Part shown: piece by piece, positions 9,592 to 17,406 of the stretch
Position numbering within the stretch: the stretch's first letter is position 1
How the letters are laid out: every line of letters begins with the position of its first letter
Assembly: GCF_000633455.1 (NCBI RefSeq)
Contig: NZ_AYMG01000013.1
Span: 62,001-126,000 of the forward strand
DNA: 64,000 bases
Reading direction: 5' to 3'
Source of the DNA: Pedobacter jeongneungensis
Lineage (GTDB): Bacteria; Bacteroidota; Bacteroidia; Sphingobacteriales; Sphingobacteriaceae
Made by a program: the position numbers and the translations under genes
The notes under the pieces: model-generated
Database searches by the model: none
Told to the model about the DNA's origin: nothing
The model's input: only the letters and a program-made list of their open reading frames with translations

Positions 9592-10195
9592 TGTTTTTTT
9601 GATTGGTTATTCCTTTAATAACGATTTCACAGCAGGTTAAAATCACCTCTTCGGTAATAATCTGTACGGGACGATCTAAATGATCGAAATATTCGGCTAC
9701 CAGATCCTGAATGGGTGAGAACAATAATGCCCGGTGCACATCGTGTGGTAAATCGGGTATTAAGCCAGTTTTAACATGTATTTTTAAAAAAGTATGGATC
9801 GGTGCAAAAAACTCACCTTGCCTGATGTTTTTCTCTTGAAAAGCCTTGTTTAACAGGGGAGAAGATTTACCATATTGGATGAGTGAAAAAGCAGGTTTAT
9901 TGTTTTTGAGGTAGCTAAACGTATTTAACCAGAGTTTTTTCATTCCTTCAGTAAAACCCATTTTAGGATCGAAATTTTCCAACACTGCTTTTTCATAAGC
10001 ACCGAGCACTTCTTCGATAAAAAGTTTTACCAGCAAATCTTCCTTGTTTTCGTATTTGATGTAAATGGTACGGGGTGATATGTTAGCCGCTTTGGCAAGC
10101 TTTTGCATGCTGAGGTTTTCCAATCCCTCCTCAGAAATAATCTGTAGGGCAATCGATCGGATGGCTGCTTCTTTCTCTAAACTTTTAGGCCTCAT
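9578..10195 (-). CDS. TetR-family transcriptional repressor
   Basis: This 205-residue protein has an N-terminal TetR DNA-binding domain at about residues 12-60, with a helix-turn-helix around LSMQKLAKAANISPRTIY and the characteristic NKEDLLVKLF start of the next helix. An all-helical ligand-binding half follows. Its gene overlaps the flavin monooxygenase gene by 14 bases, so both come from one transcript. A long palindrome lies 26 bases upstream of its start, fitting autorepression relieved by the monooxygenase substrate or a related compound. The identity of the ligand is unknown. Confidence 0.88.
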   Translation of the reverse strand: MRPKSLEKEAAIRSIALQIISEEGLENLSMQKLAKAANISPRTIYIKYENKEDLLVKLFIEEVLGAYEKAVLENFDPKMGFTEGMKKLWLNTFSYLKNNKPAFSLIQYGKSSPLLNKAFQEKNIRQGEFFAPIHTFLKIHVKTGLIPDLPHDVHRALLFSPIQDLVAEYFDHLDRPVQIITEEVILTCCEIVIKGITNQKNNEQH

Positions 10196-10219
10196 TATGT
10201 TTTATTATTTAATATACAT

Positions 10220-10248
10220 CAAAAGTAAGTAAACGTTTGTTTACTTTT
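10220..10248 (-). promoter_or_regulatory. Candidate TetR operator overlapping a promoter -7 box
   Basis: Bases 10221-10248 form a 28-bp palindrome whose two 14-bp halves match at 12 positions (AAAAGTAAGTAAAC against AAAAGTAAACAAAC). On the minus strand, bases 10227-10220 read TACTTTTG, a Bacteroidota-type -7 box lying inside the palindrome. A repressor bound here would block transcription of its own operon, the usual TetR arrangement. Confidence 0.65.
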
Positions 10249-10456
10249 AAATTTAAAATAAATTTTGACAAATGGATTAGTTTCAGGTATGATATTACGT
10301 GAGATAAGCACTGTGGATATGAAATATTAATCTATTGATAAACTGATAGAATCGTAATGTATAGCTTTAAGATTCTCGTATGCACGCGAATGAAGATTCG
10401 CTCTTTATATCACTAATCCCTGGTTTATGCCTCGACAGGCCGGTAATCAGAATTTA

Positions 10457-11326
10457 TTAAAACTTATCCTTCATCCCAAAAAGCCCCATCAATCCTCCGG
10501 TATGAATAGCCAGGACTTTTTCATCCTTACTAATGTTTCCTTGTTTCTGAAGGTCTGTAATGGCATAAAACATCTTCGCCGTATAAACAGGGTCTAACAG
10601 CAATCCGGTTTGGGCAGTGAAGGTTTTAATAAAATTGATCAGTTCGGGGGTGGTTTTGGCATATCCACCAAAGTGATAATTGAGGTGTAACGTTAAATGA
10701 TTGGAAAGGGGAGTATACTGTGCAATTTCATCCTCAATAAATGAACCACCTTTTAACACCAGTATAATGTGTAGTTTGCTGTTTAATTGATGTTGCTGTA
10801 TCCCTTTCAATAAACCTGCTGCGGTGGTTCCCGTTCCGGCAGCACAGAAAATATGATCGTAAGTTTCGGTTAACTCACCAACTATTTCTGCACAACCTAT
10901 TGTAGCTTCGGGCGAAGCGCCGCCTTCATCAATAAAATAGGCCTGTTCATCATTGGCAAAATGTTGTTTAAATAATTTGTGTTTGTCCCTGTAACTTTCG
11001 CGGTCAACAAAAATAAGTTCCATACCAAATAAACGGCACAACAATAACATTTCGTTTTTTACTTCTTCTCCCCGGACAAAAGCGGTTGATTTTAGTCCTG
11101 ATCGCGACGCTGCAGCTGCAGTAGCCACAAGGTGATTGGAATAAGCCCCGCCAAATGTGACCAAATGTGTTTTGTTTTCTGCGTTGGCCTTAGCTAAAAT
11201 GTATTTGAGTTTACGCCATTTATTACCTGAAATGTAGGGATCAATCAGGTCATCACGTTTCACAAAAAGATTGTTAAAAGGTGCAAATCTTATTTTTTGT
11301 ACCGGGCTATATATTTCTTCGAACAC
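10457..11326 (-). CDS. PLP-dependent enzyme, ACC deaminase / D-cysteine desulfhydrase family
   Basis: This 289-residue fold-type II PLP enzyme carries the Schiff-base lysine K36 in ISGNKWRKL, the FGGAYSNHLVA substrate/cofactor loop and the phosphate-binding AAGTGTTAAGL loop. Members of this family deaminate 1-aminocyclopropane-1-carboxylate or degrade D-cysteine to pyruvate, ammonia and sulfide. Most bacterial members without plant association are thought to act on D-cysteine or similar D-amino acids, but I cannot settle the substrate. It is somewhat shorter than the roughly 330-residue average. The start codon is GTG; no nearby upstream ATG improves the N-terminus. Confidence 0.8.
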   Translation of the reverse strand: MFEEIYSPVQKIRFAPFNNLFVKRDDLIDPYISGNKWRKLKYILAKANAENKTHLVTFGGAYSNHLVATAAAASRSGLKSTAFVRGEEVKNEMLLLCRLFGMELIFVDRESYRDKHKLFKQHFANDEQAYFIDEGGASPEATIGCAEIVGELTETYDHIFCAAGTGTTAAGLLKGIQQHQLNSKLHIILVLKGGSFIEDEIAQYTPLSNHLTLHLNYHFGGYAKTTPELINFIKTFTAQTGLLLDPVYTAKMFYAITDLQKQGNISKDEKVLAIHTGGLMGLFGMKDKF

Positions 11327-11376
11327 GCGTAAAAATAAGCAAAGGCTGTATTATTAAGTTATTTTGATTAAAATAT

Positions 11377-11441
11377 GTCACTTTGAGCCTGTCGAAATGT
11401 TTAAATACATTTAAAAGGTCCTTCGACAAGCTCAGGATGAC
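11377..11441. repeat. Dispersed palindromic repeat, GTCATCCTGAGC...GTCGAA type
   Basis: GTCACTTTGAGCCTGTCGAA at 11377-11396 pairs imperfectly with TTCGACAAGCTCAGGATGAC at 11422-11441. It belongs to the same sequence family as the element at 16937-17024, and lies between two minus-strand genes. Confidence 0.7.
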
Positions 11442-11492
11442 AATTCTACCTTGATGATATAAGCGCTTTAGGTAATTATATCTAATGATTGA

Positions 11493-12524
11493 CTATTTAC
11501 CAATTCCAAAACCAAAACCTGCGTTAACCATGCTGTATTTTGCTTGTGTATATGAGCCATAAAATTTAAAGAAACCAAATTTCAACTGAAAGCCTAAACT
11601 TCCGCGAACGCCATCAATATCGGTCTGTTTCACCGAAATCGGATCAACATAAGTTGCTGAAGTGGTTGCGCTGGTTGCGAAACGGTAAGTACCCAAAGCT
11701 TTTAAATTGGTGTTAGAAGTTTGATAACCCACACTTGCAAATGGCGTAAAAAAGAGAATCTTTTTAGAAACAATGGCATCAAAGTTTACCCCGTTAAATT
11801 TCGCATCAATATGTTGGTCTGAATTTGCCACATTATCAATATTTAAAGGTAAAGTATATTTATACTGTGTAAAACCACCTGCAATAGCAATATCTACCGG
11901 AATCAGTTTCTCTGTGGTTGAGCCCATAAACAAAGGTAAAAGTTCAACTTTTGCACCGAAACCAATCATTGATAAACTTCCCAGGTCGCTACCCAATTTT
12001 ATTTTAGGCATGACTCTTAAAGTAACATCAATATTTTTTGGTAAACCCAGGGTAGCCTGTATCTGTGCAGATGGCACTACATGGAAACCCACGCCCTGTG
12101 GCAGATTGAAAAATTTACCAGTGGGGATACCGTTGCTGGTGTACACTTCCATTTTACCCCCTTCCCGGTCATCACCAAAAGCAGTAGGACCTATTGAAGA
12201 AGCACCAGGGGCAGGTTTAATATTACTTAAACCCAGCGTATTTACATCATAACTTCTGCCCGATTGTGGAACAAAAGCAGCAGAGGCTGATACCCTGACA
12301 TCAAATTTTAAAAAACCTTTTGATTTTGCAGTGTTCGACCATCCATCAGTCAATCCTAATCCTAAGCCTTTGTACAAAGGATCGAAATAAGCATTAACCA
12401 ATTTGGTTGCATCTGCAGGCCCGCCTACAAACAGGCCTCCAACATCTTGCTGCGCACTTGCTTTTTGAGCCATTATCAATAAAAAGAAGGCCGCTAAAGC
12501 CTTTAAAGAGTAGCATTTTTTCAT
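11493..12524 (-). CDS. Probable outer-membrane protein, DUF6588-like
   Basis: This 343-residue protein has a clear signal peptide (cleavage near ASAQ) and a long beta-rich body with alternating hydrophobic and glycine/aromatic residues. It ends in strands such as FGFFKFYGSY and AGFGFGIGK, as expected for an outer-membrane beta barrel. The N-terminal KLVNAYFDPLYKGLGLGL segment resembles the DUF6588 family of Bacteroidota, for which I know no function. The gene stands alone between a palindromic repeat and the divergent rluD gene. Confidence 0.65.
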   Translation of the reverse strand: MKKCYSLKALAAFFLLIMAQKASAQQDVGGLFVGGPADATKLVNAYFDPLYKGLGLGLTDGWSNTAKSKGFLKFDVRVSASAAFVPQSGRSYDVNTLGLSNIKPAPGASSIGPTAFGDDREGGKMEVYTSNGIPTGKFFNLPQGVGFHVVPSAQIQATLGLPKNIDVTLRVMPKIKLGSDLGSLSMIGFGAKVELLPLFMGSTTEKLIPVDIAIAGGFTQYKYTLPLNIDNVANSDQHIDAKFNGVNFDAIVSKKILFFTPFASVGYQTSNTNLKALGTYRFATSATTSATYVDPISVKQTDIDGVRGSLGFQLKFGFFKFYGSYTQAKYSMVNAGFGFGIGK

Positions 12525-12614
12525 ATAAATGATTTAGGATGATTTGATTGTATTAAAGATAAGCCTCTTTTTCCGAAAACTGCAATCATTAAAAAATTCT
12601 TGGAGTTAAAAGTT

Positions 12615-12622
12615 TATTTTTG
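12615..12622 (+). promoter_or_regulatory. Possible -7 box close to the rluD start codon
   Basis: TATTTTTG at 12615-12622 fits TAnnTTTG and ends 4 bases before the ATG at 12627, so a transcript from it would have almost no leader. No well-spaced TTTG lies upstream, so the call rests on the -7 box alone. Confidence 0.35.
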
Positions 12623-12626
12623 TCCC

Positions 12627-13655
12627 ATGGAAAATGTGGTCGAATTGCAGGAGTCAGAAGAGCAGGAATTATATGAACATTTAAAAATCATTGTCGATAA
12701 AGGGCAGTCTTTGCTGCGTATTGATAAATTTTTGATGGTGCGTGTAGAAAATGCCTCGCGAAACCGTATTCAAAATGCAATTGATGCCGGGAATGTCTTG
12801 GTGAACCAGAAACAGATTAAAGCAAGTTATAAGGTTAAGCCTTTTGACGAGATTTCAATTGTGCTGCCGCATCCGCCACGCGATACCGAAGTTTATCCTG
12901 AAGATTTGCCACTTGATATTATTTATGAGGATAGTGATCTTTTAATTGTAAATAAAGCTGCCGGAATGGTGGTGCATCCCGGATTTAACAATTATACGGG
13001 TACCCTCGTAAATGCTTTGGCATTCCACTTCGAGCAATTGCCTCAATTACCGGGTAACGATGGCCGCCCGGGTTTGGTACACCGCATTGATAAAGATACT
13101 TCAGGTTTACTGCTGATCAGTAAAAATGAAAAGTCGATTACACATTTGGCCCGTCAGTTTTTCGATCACAGCATTACCCGTAAATACATTGCTTTGGTTT
13201 GGGGCGATATCGAAAATGATGGTACCGTAACCGGTTACATTGGCAGGAGTGCGAAAGACCGCCGCGTGATGGATATTTACGATGATGAAGAAAAAGGGAA
13301 ATGGTCGGTAACGCATTATAAAGTGTTAAAACGTTTAGGATATGTAACTTTAATCAGCTGTGAGCTGGAGACTGGTCGTACCCACCAGATCAGGGCACAC
13401 ATGCAGCACATTGGTCACCCGCTTTTTAATGATGCCATGTATGGTGGTGATAAGATTTTAAAAGGCACTACGTTTAATAAGTACAAACAGTTTGTTGATA
13501 ACTGCTTTGAGTTGTTGCCCCGTCAGGCTTTACATGCACAAAGTTTAGGTTTTATTCATCCCACCACCAAAGAATATATGTATTTTGAATCGCCATTGCC
13601 GCCCGATTTTAAAGCCGGTTTAACCAAATGGGAAAATTATATCGTTACATCATAA
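12627..13655 (+). CDS. rluD: 23S rRNA pseudouridine synthase, RluD type
   Basis: This 342-residue enzyme (from the ATG at 12627; a TTG 27 bases upstream is in frame but unlikely) has an N-terminal S4 RNA-binding domain at about 20-90 (LRIDKFLMVRV, NRIQNAIDAGNV). The catalytic RluA/RluD domain follows, with the hallmark HRIDKDTSGLLL segment, whose Asp is the catalytic residue, and GRTHQIRAHM. RluD modifies uridines in helix 69 of 23S rRNA. RluA-family enzymes can be hard to tell apart, but the S4 domain plus the length favour RluD. Its stop codon lies 3 bases before the next start, so the aminotransferase gene is co-transcribed. Confidence 0.9.
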   Translation: MENVVELQESEEQELYEHLKIIVDKGQSLLRIDKFLMVRVENASRNRIQNAIDAGNVLVNQKQIKASYKVKPFDEISIVLPHPPRDTEVYPEDLPLDIIYEDSDLLIVNKAAGMVVHPGFNNYTGTLVNALAFHFEQLPQLPGNDGRPGLVHRIDKDTSGLLLISKNEKSITHLARQFFDHSITRKYIALVWGDIENDGTVTGYIGRSAKDRRVMDIYDDEEKGKWSVTHYKVLKRLGYVTLISCELETGRTHQIRAHMQHIGHPLFNDAMYGGDKILKGTTFNKYKQFVDNCFELLPRQALHAQSLGFIHPTTKEYMYFESPLPPDFKAGLTKWENYIVTS

Positions 13656-13658
13656 AAT

Positions 13659-14498
13659 ATGCTTCAGGAGTACCTTTTATTTAATGATGAATTTCAGGCG
13701 GCTGATGTTCCCTTTTTAACGGCTGCCAACAGAAGCTTTAAATTTGGCGATGGTTTGTTCGAAAGTATGCGGATGATCAACAATAAGCTGCAGTTTGCCG
13801 ATTTACATGCCGATCGCCTTACAGCCGGCATGAAAGCACTTAAAATTGATGGTCATGCTTTAATGGACGATTATTTTTTGCGTCAAAAAACGGCAGATCT
13901 TACTAAACGGAACAAATGGAACGGCAATGTTCGCTTCCGTCTTTCGGTTTACAGGGGAGGGGCCGGCGTATATACACCTGAAACCAATAAGGCTGGTTAT
14001 GTTCTGGAAGGGATTCCCTTAAAATCATCAGCATATGAGCTTAACAGCAAAGGTTTAATCATTGATGTGTTTGATGAGATGACCAAGCCTGTTAATAAAT
14101 TATCGAACTATAAAACGGCTAATGCACTGCTCTATGTAATGGCCGGACTTTTTAAAAGCCAGAACCGCCTGGACGAGGCCATGATACTCAATCAATACGG
14201 TTTTCTTTGCGAAAGCATCAGCGCCAACGTATTTGTGGTATATAATAAGCAGATTTATACCCCATCACTTGCCGAAGGCTGCGTAAGTGGTGTAATGCGT
14301 ACAGCGATTATGCAATTGTGTAAGATGAACGATATGCCTTTAATCGAAGCACAGATTAATCCAGAGATTTTAAAAGAAGCAGAAGAAGTTTTTATTACCA
14401 ATGCCACACAGGGTATTCAGTGGATAATGGGTTACGGCAGAAAGCGCTATTTTAACGAAGTATCGAAGTTTTTAAACGATAAATTGAATTCAGGTTAG
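13659..14498 (+). CDS. Aminotransferase class IV (aminodeoxychorismate lyase / branched-chain type)
   Basis: This 279-residue PLP protein of fold type IV begins with the typical NRSFKFGDGLFESMR segment. It has the cofactor lysine in NKLSNYKTANALLY, followed by EAMILNQYGFLCESISANVF and GVMRTAIMQ. Family members include 4-amino-4-deoxychorismate lyase (folate synthesis), branched-chain and D-amino-acid aminotransferases. Length and the short N-terminus suit PabC best, but no pabA/pabB lies nearby and the specificity loop is not decisive. It starts 3 bases after the rluD stop codon. Confidence 0.8.
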   Translation: MLQEYLLFNDEFQAADVPFLTAANRSFKFGDGLFESMRMINNKLQFADLHADRLTAGMKALKIDGHALMDDYFLRQKTADLTKRNKWNGNVRFRLSVYRGGAGVYTPETNKAGYVLEGIPLKSSAYELNSKGLIIDVFDEMTKPVNKLSNYKTANALLYVMAGLFKSQNRLDEAMILNQYGFLCESISANVFVVYNKQIYTPSLAEGCVSGVMRTAIMQLCKMNDMPLIEAQINPEILKEAEEVFITNATQGIQWIMGYGRKRYFNEVSKFLNDKLNSG

Positions 14499-14571
14499 TT
14501 TACTGGTTCATTTGCCATTGGTTTATTCGTCAGGTTAAGCGGTTAATTTATGCCAAACGTAAAATTACAAG

Positions 14572-14659
14572 CCGTCATTTCGAGCGAAGTGCAACGAAGT
14601 CGAGAAATCTGTTTAGATAGATCTCTCCACTCCGCCATGCTCCGGTCGAGATGACGACG
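14572..14659. repeat. Dispersed palindromic repeat, CGTCATTTCGAG type (copy A)
   Basis: The ends CGTCATTTCGAG and GGTCGAGATGACG are inverted repeats. The centre contains GTCGAGAAATCTGTTTAGAT and ATCTCTCCACTCCGC. A closely related element stands at 16768-16860. It fills the gap between convergent genes. Confidence 0.75.
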
Positions 14660-14705
14660 CTTTTTTGGCATTTATTTGACTGCAGACTAAGGACTTTGGA
14701 CTAAC

Positions 14706-15614
14706 TTACAACCTCATTCCCCGTAAAAAATCTTCGATCAGCATTCTTTTTTTGCCTTCGTACTGAATATCCAAAAGTTTAATAAAACCATCTTTTGCCG
14801 CAAATTTTAAATACGTTTTACCATCAGTTAAGAAACCTCCGGCAGCAATGCCTGGTTCTTTATCTTCTATTTCAGCCTTAAATACCTTTAAATTTTTATC
14901 ATTAAGCGTAGTGAAAGCAGTTGGATAGGGGCTTAAACCGCGAATTAAGTTATGGATCTGCTGTGCAGAATTGTTCCAGTCGATTTTACAATCTTCCTTA
15001 AAAATTTTTGGTGCGTGTTTTAAATCATCGCTTTGTGGCTGTGGCTGTTCGGTAACTTCACCTGCTTCAATGGCGTGGAGGGTTTTTACCAAAAGCTGAG
15101 CACCTATGGCCATCAGTTTATCGTGTAAATCGCCAGCCGTTTCATCATCTGAAATAGCAACGCTGTCGCTTAGGATTATATCGCCTGTATCAATTTCTTC
15201 TTTTAGGAAAAAGGTAGTTACGCCGCTTTCTTTCTCCCCGTTGATGATGGCACGGTTAATCGGCGCTGCGCCACGGTACTGGGGCAATAGTGAGCCGTGT
15301 AAGTTAATGGTTCCTTTAGCTGGCATGCTCCAGACCACAACGGGTAACATCCTAAAGGCCACTACAACCTGCAGATCGGCCTGGTACGATTTTAATTCCG
15401 CTATAAATTCAGGATTTTTTAATTTTTCGGGCTGTAAAACAGGAATTCCTTTTTCTACAGCATATTTTTTCACCGCACTTTCGTTCAGTTTCTGGCCACG
15501 GCCTGCCGGTTTATCTGGTGCAGTAACCACCGCAACAACATCGAAATTGGCTTGAACTAAGGCATCTAAAGAGGCTACAGCAAAATCGGGCGTACCCATA
15601 AAAACTATTTTCAT
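14706..15614 (-). CDS. fmt: Methionyl-tRNA formyltransferase
   Basis: This 302-residue protein formylates the methionine on initiator tRNA using 10-formyltetrahydrofolate. It shows the N-terminal KIVFMGTPDFA, the formyltransferase signature LHGSLLPQYRGAAPINRAI with the catalytic His, and GVTTFFLKEEIDTGDII. The C-terminal tRNA-binding domain begins at about residue 205. Length and motifs are normal. It is divergent from the topoisomerase IB gene, with 91 bases between the two start codons. Confidence 0.96.
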   Translation of the reverse strand: MKIVFMGTPDFAVASLDALVQANFDVVAVVTAPDKPAGRGQKLNESAVKKYAVEKGIPVLQPEKLKNPEFIAELKSYQADLQVVVAFRMLPVVVWSMPAKGTINLHGSLLPQYRGAAPINRAIINGEKESGVTTFFLKEEIDTGDIILSDSVAISDDETAGDLHDKLMAIGAQLLVKTLHAIEAGEVTEQPQPQSDDLKHAPKIFKEDCKIDWNNSAQQIHNLIRGLSPYPTAFTTLNDKNLKVFKAEIEDKEPGIAAGGFLTDGKTYLKFAAKDGFIKLLDIQYEGKKRMLIEDFLRGMRL

Positions 15615-15705
15615 AAAGAAAGTGTTGTGTTTCTAAAAATAACGTGGATACCCACGCTAAAGTTTTGCAAAATAACTAAAAATAAACCCATACTTATAGG
15701 CAAAA

Positions 15706-16749
15706 ATGGTACAAGGCAAAGATGTTGTAAAAGCAAGTGGATTGGTGTACGTAACCGACGGCATGCCTGGGATTTACCGAAAAGGCAAACCGGGTAAATT
15801 CCATTACGAAGATAAAGATGGACATAAAATAACCGAAGAGAAACACCTCGAGCGGATCAAAACACTGGTTATTCCGCCCGCATGGCAAAATGTATGGATT
15901 GCCAATAAACCCAATGCCTACCTGCAGGTTACCGGTATTGATGCTGCCGGCAGAAAACAATATAAATACCACAGCAAATGGACCAGCCGCCGGTCGGAAG
16001 ATAAATATTTCCGTTTGCTCGAGTTTGGAAAAGCCTTGCCCAATGCAAGAAAAAACCTGGAAAAAGACCTCCGAAGAAAAGAATTAGATGAACGAAAAGT
16101 ATTGGCCATTTCGGTAGATGTATTGCAAAAAACACTCATCCGGGTGGGTAACGAAAGTTATAAACAGCTTTATGGTTCTTTTGGACTCACTACGTTGCGT
16201 GATAAACATGTTAAAATCAACGGCAGTAAAATTACCATGGATTTTATAGGTAAAAAAGGTGTTCAGCAGAAAGTAGAACTGAACGACAGATCTTTAGCCA
16301 AACTGGTCAAAAAATGCAGGGATATTCCCGGACAGGAGTTGTTTCAGTTTTACACCAATGGAAAAGAACATAAAAGCATCGATTCGGGCAAAATAAATAA
16401 CTATATCAAAGAAATTACCGGCGATGATTTTACAGCAAAAGATTTCAGAACCTGGGGTGGTACACTAGAAGCATTGCGCCAGTTTTCGAAATGCAGCGCC
16501 GATGAAAGTTTTAACTTAAACACTAAAAAGGCTATTGTAAGCGTTTTGGATTGTGTTGCTAAAAAACTAGGAAATACAAGAGCTGTATGTAAAAGTTCTT
16601 ATGTATATCCGCTATTACTCACTGCCTACGAGAATGACGAGCTTGGTAAATACATGAAAAAGATGAACAATAATAAAGTTATCGGGAAATTGGCTTTAGC
16701 GCATGATGAGAAAGTGTTATTGTCGTTTTTGAAAGCGAATAGTAAATAA
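15706..16749 (+). CDS. DNA topoisomerase IB (poxvirus/bacterial type)
   Basis: This 347-residue protein relaxes supercoils by a 3'-phosphotyrosine mechanism. It has the N-terminal beta domain (GLVYVTDGMPGIYRKGKPG) and the catalytic domain with LIRVGNESYKQ, GLTTLRDKHV, KDFRTWGGT and the probable nucleophile Y299 in KSSYVYPLL. Bacterial type IB enzymes have a patchy distribution and are dispensable where tested. The protein is complete by length. It is divergent from fmt, with a short inverted repeat, CGTGG-ATA-CCCACG, in the shared promoter gap. Confidence 0.92.
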   Translation: MVQGKDVVKASGLVYVTDGMPGIYRKGKPGKFHYEDKDGHKITEEKHLERIKTLVIPPAWQNVWIANKPNAYLQVTGIDAAGRKQYKYHSKWTSRRSEDKYFRLLEFGKALPNARKNLEKDLRRKELDERKVLAISVDVLQKTLIRVGNESYKQLYGSFGLTTLRDKHVKINGSKITMDFIGKKGVQQKVELNDRSLAKLVKKCRDIPGQELFQFYTNGKEHKSIDSGKINNYIKEITGDDFTAKDFRTWGGTLEALRQFSKCSADESFNLNTKKAIVSVLDCVAKKLGNTRAVCKSSYVYPLLLTAYENDELGKYMKKMNNNKVIGKLALAHDEKVLLSFLKANSK

Positions 16750-16767
16750 TAACTGTGTCAAAAGAGC

Positions 16768-16860
16768 CGTCATTTCGAGCCGAGTGCAACTCAGTCGAGA
16801 AATCTGTCTAGATAGATCTGTCTTCCAAAAGTTCGGAACTACGCTACAATCAATGTGACG
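16768..16860. repeat. Dispersed palindromic repeat, CGTCATTTCGAG type (copy B)
   Basis: Bases 16768-16815 repeat copy A at 14572 with few changes (CGTCATTTCGAGCCGAGTGC..., GTCGAGAAATCTGTCTAGAT). The right half has diverged and ends in ATGTGACGAC. Confidence 0.7.
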
Positions 16861-16936
16861 ACTTGGAGCGGAAATATAAAATATATAGTGACTACTTCGC
16901 TGTAACTCCTTGCAATGCGGCTTTTTTTATAGGGTT

Positions 16937-17024
16937 GTCATCCTGAGCGTAGTCGAAGGATCTTTTCAAGAACACTGCAATCGATGTAGATCTCTCCGCT
17001 CCGCTATGTTCCAGTCGAGACGAC
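16937..17024. repeat. Dispersed palindromic repeat, GTCATCCTGAGC / CAGTCGAGACGAC composite
   Basis: The left end, TGTCATCCTGAGCGTAGTCG, matches the family at 11377. The right end, ATCTCTCCGCTCCGCTATGT then CCAGTCGAGACGACGG, matches the right half of copy A at 14572. It is a chimera of two repeat families. Confidence 0.65.
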
Positions 17025-17034
17025 GGGACTAAAT

Positions 17035-17241
17035 TTATTCTTTAGGTGCTTTCTTAATCGAATGCACGGGCTGTTCTTCCTGCTCCCGCTGTTTAGCCGG
17101 ATTATTGGTTTTAGGTGCTTTATTTGGCGTGCTGTCGTTTTCTTTTCTTACCGTTTTATGATCAACAGGTTCCCTGCCTTTAGGTACTTCTTCCTGGTAA
17201 TTACTTCCTGGTTTATCGCTCTTAACTTTTGGACCGCTCAT
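17035..17241 (-). CDS. Small charged, probably disordered protein
   Basis: From the ATG at 17241 the frame gives 68 residues; a longer version from 17328 would add 29 unlikely ones. The protein is rich in Lys, Glu, Pro, Asn and Gln (for example KSDKPGSNYQEE, KTNNPAKQREQEEQ), with no hydrophobic core, so it is probably disordered. Similar short charged proteins are common in Sphingobacteriaceae, but I know no function for them. It stands between a palindromic repeat and the NamZ-like gene. It may be real but is supported only by its clean frame and composition. Confidence 0.45.
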   Translation of the reverse strand: MSGPKVKSDKPGSNYQEEVPKGREPVDHKTVRKENDSTPNKAPKTNNPAKQREQEEQPVHSIKKAPKE

Positions 17242-17406
17242 AGTTGTAATGATTGAATAAATAAATTTTGAATGAGTGAATGAAGATTGAATGAAATCTC
17301 TATTCGTTTTAAATATAACAAAGCTCAATCTGTTAAGTTTGAAATAATCTTCAAAGTAGGGTTCCCCATTCTATAATTCAATCCCTCTCATTCAATCCTT
17401 CTCTCA

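Noticed and set aside
8443..10195. A tetracycline-resistance operon
   Set aside because: The monooxygenase is Tet(X)-like, but substrate-contacting residues appear to differ and the TetR family responds to many ligands, so resistance is not supported.
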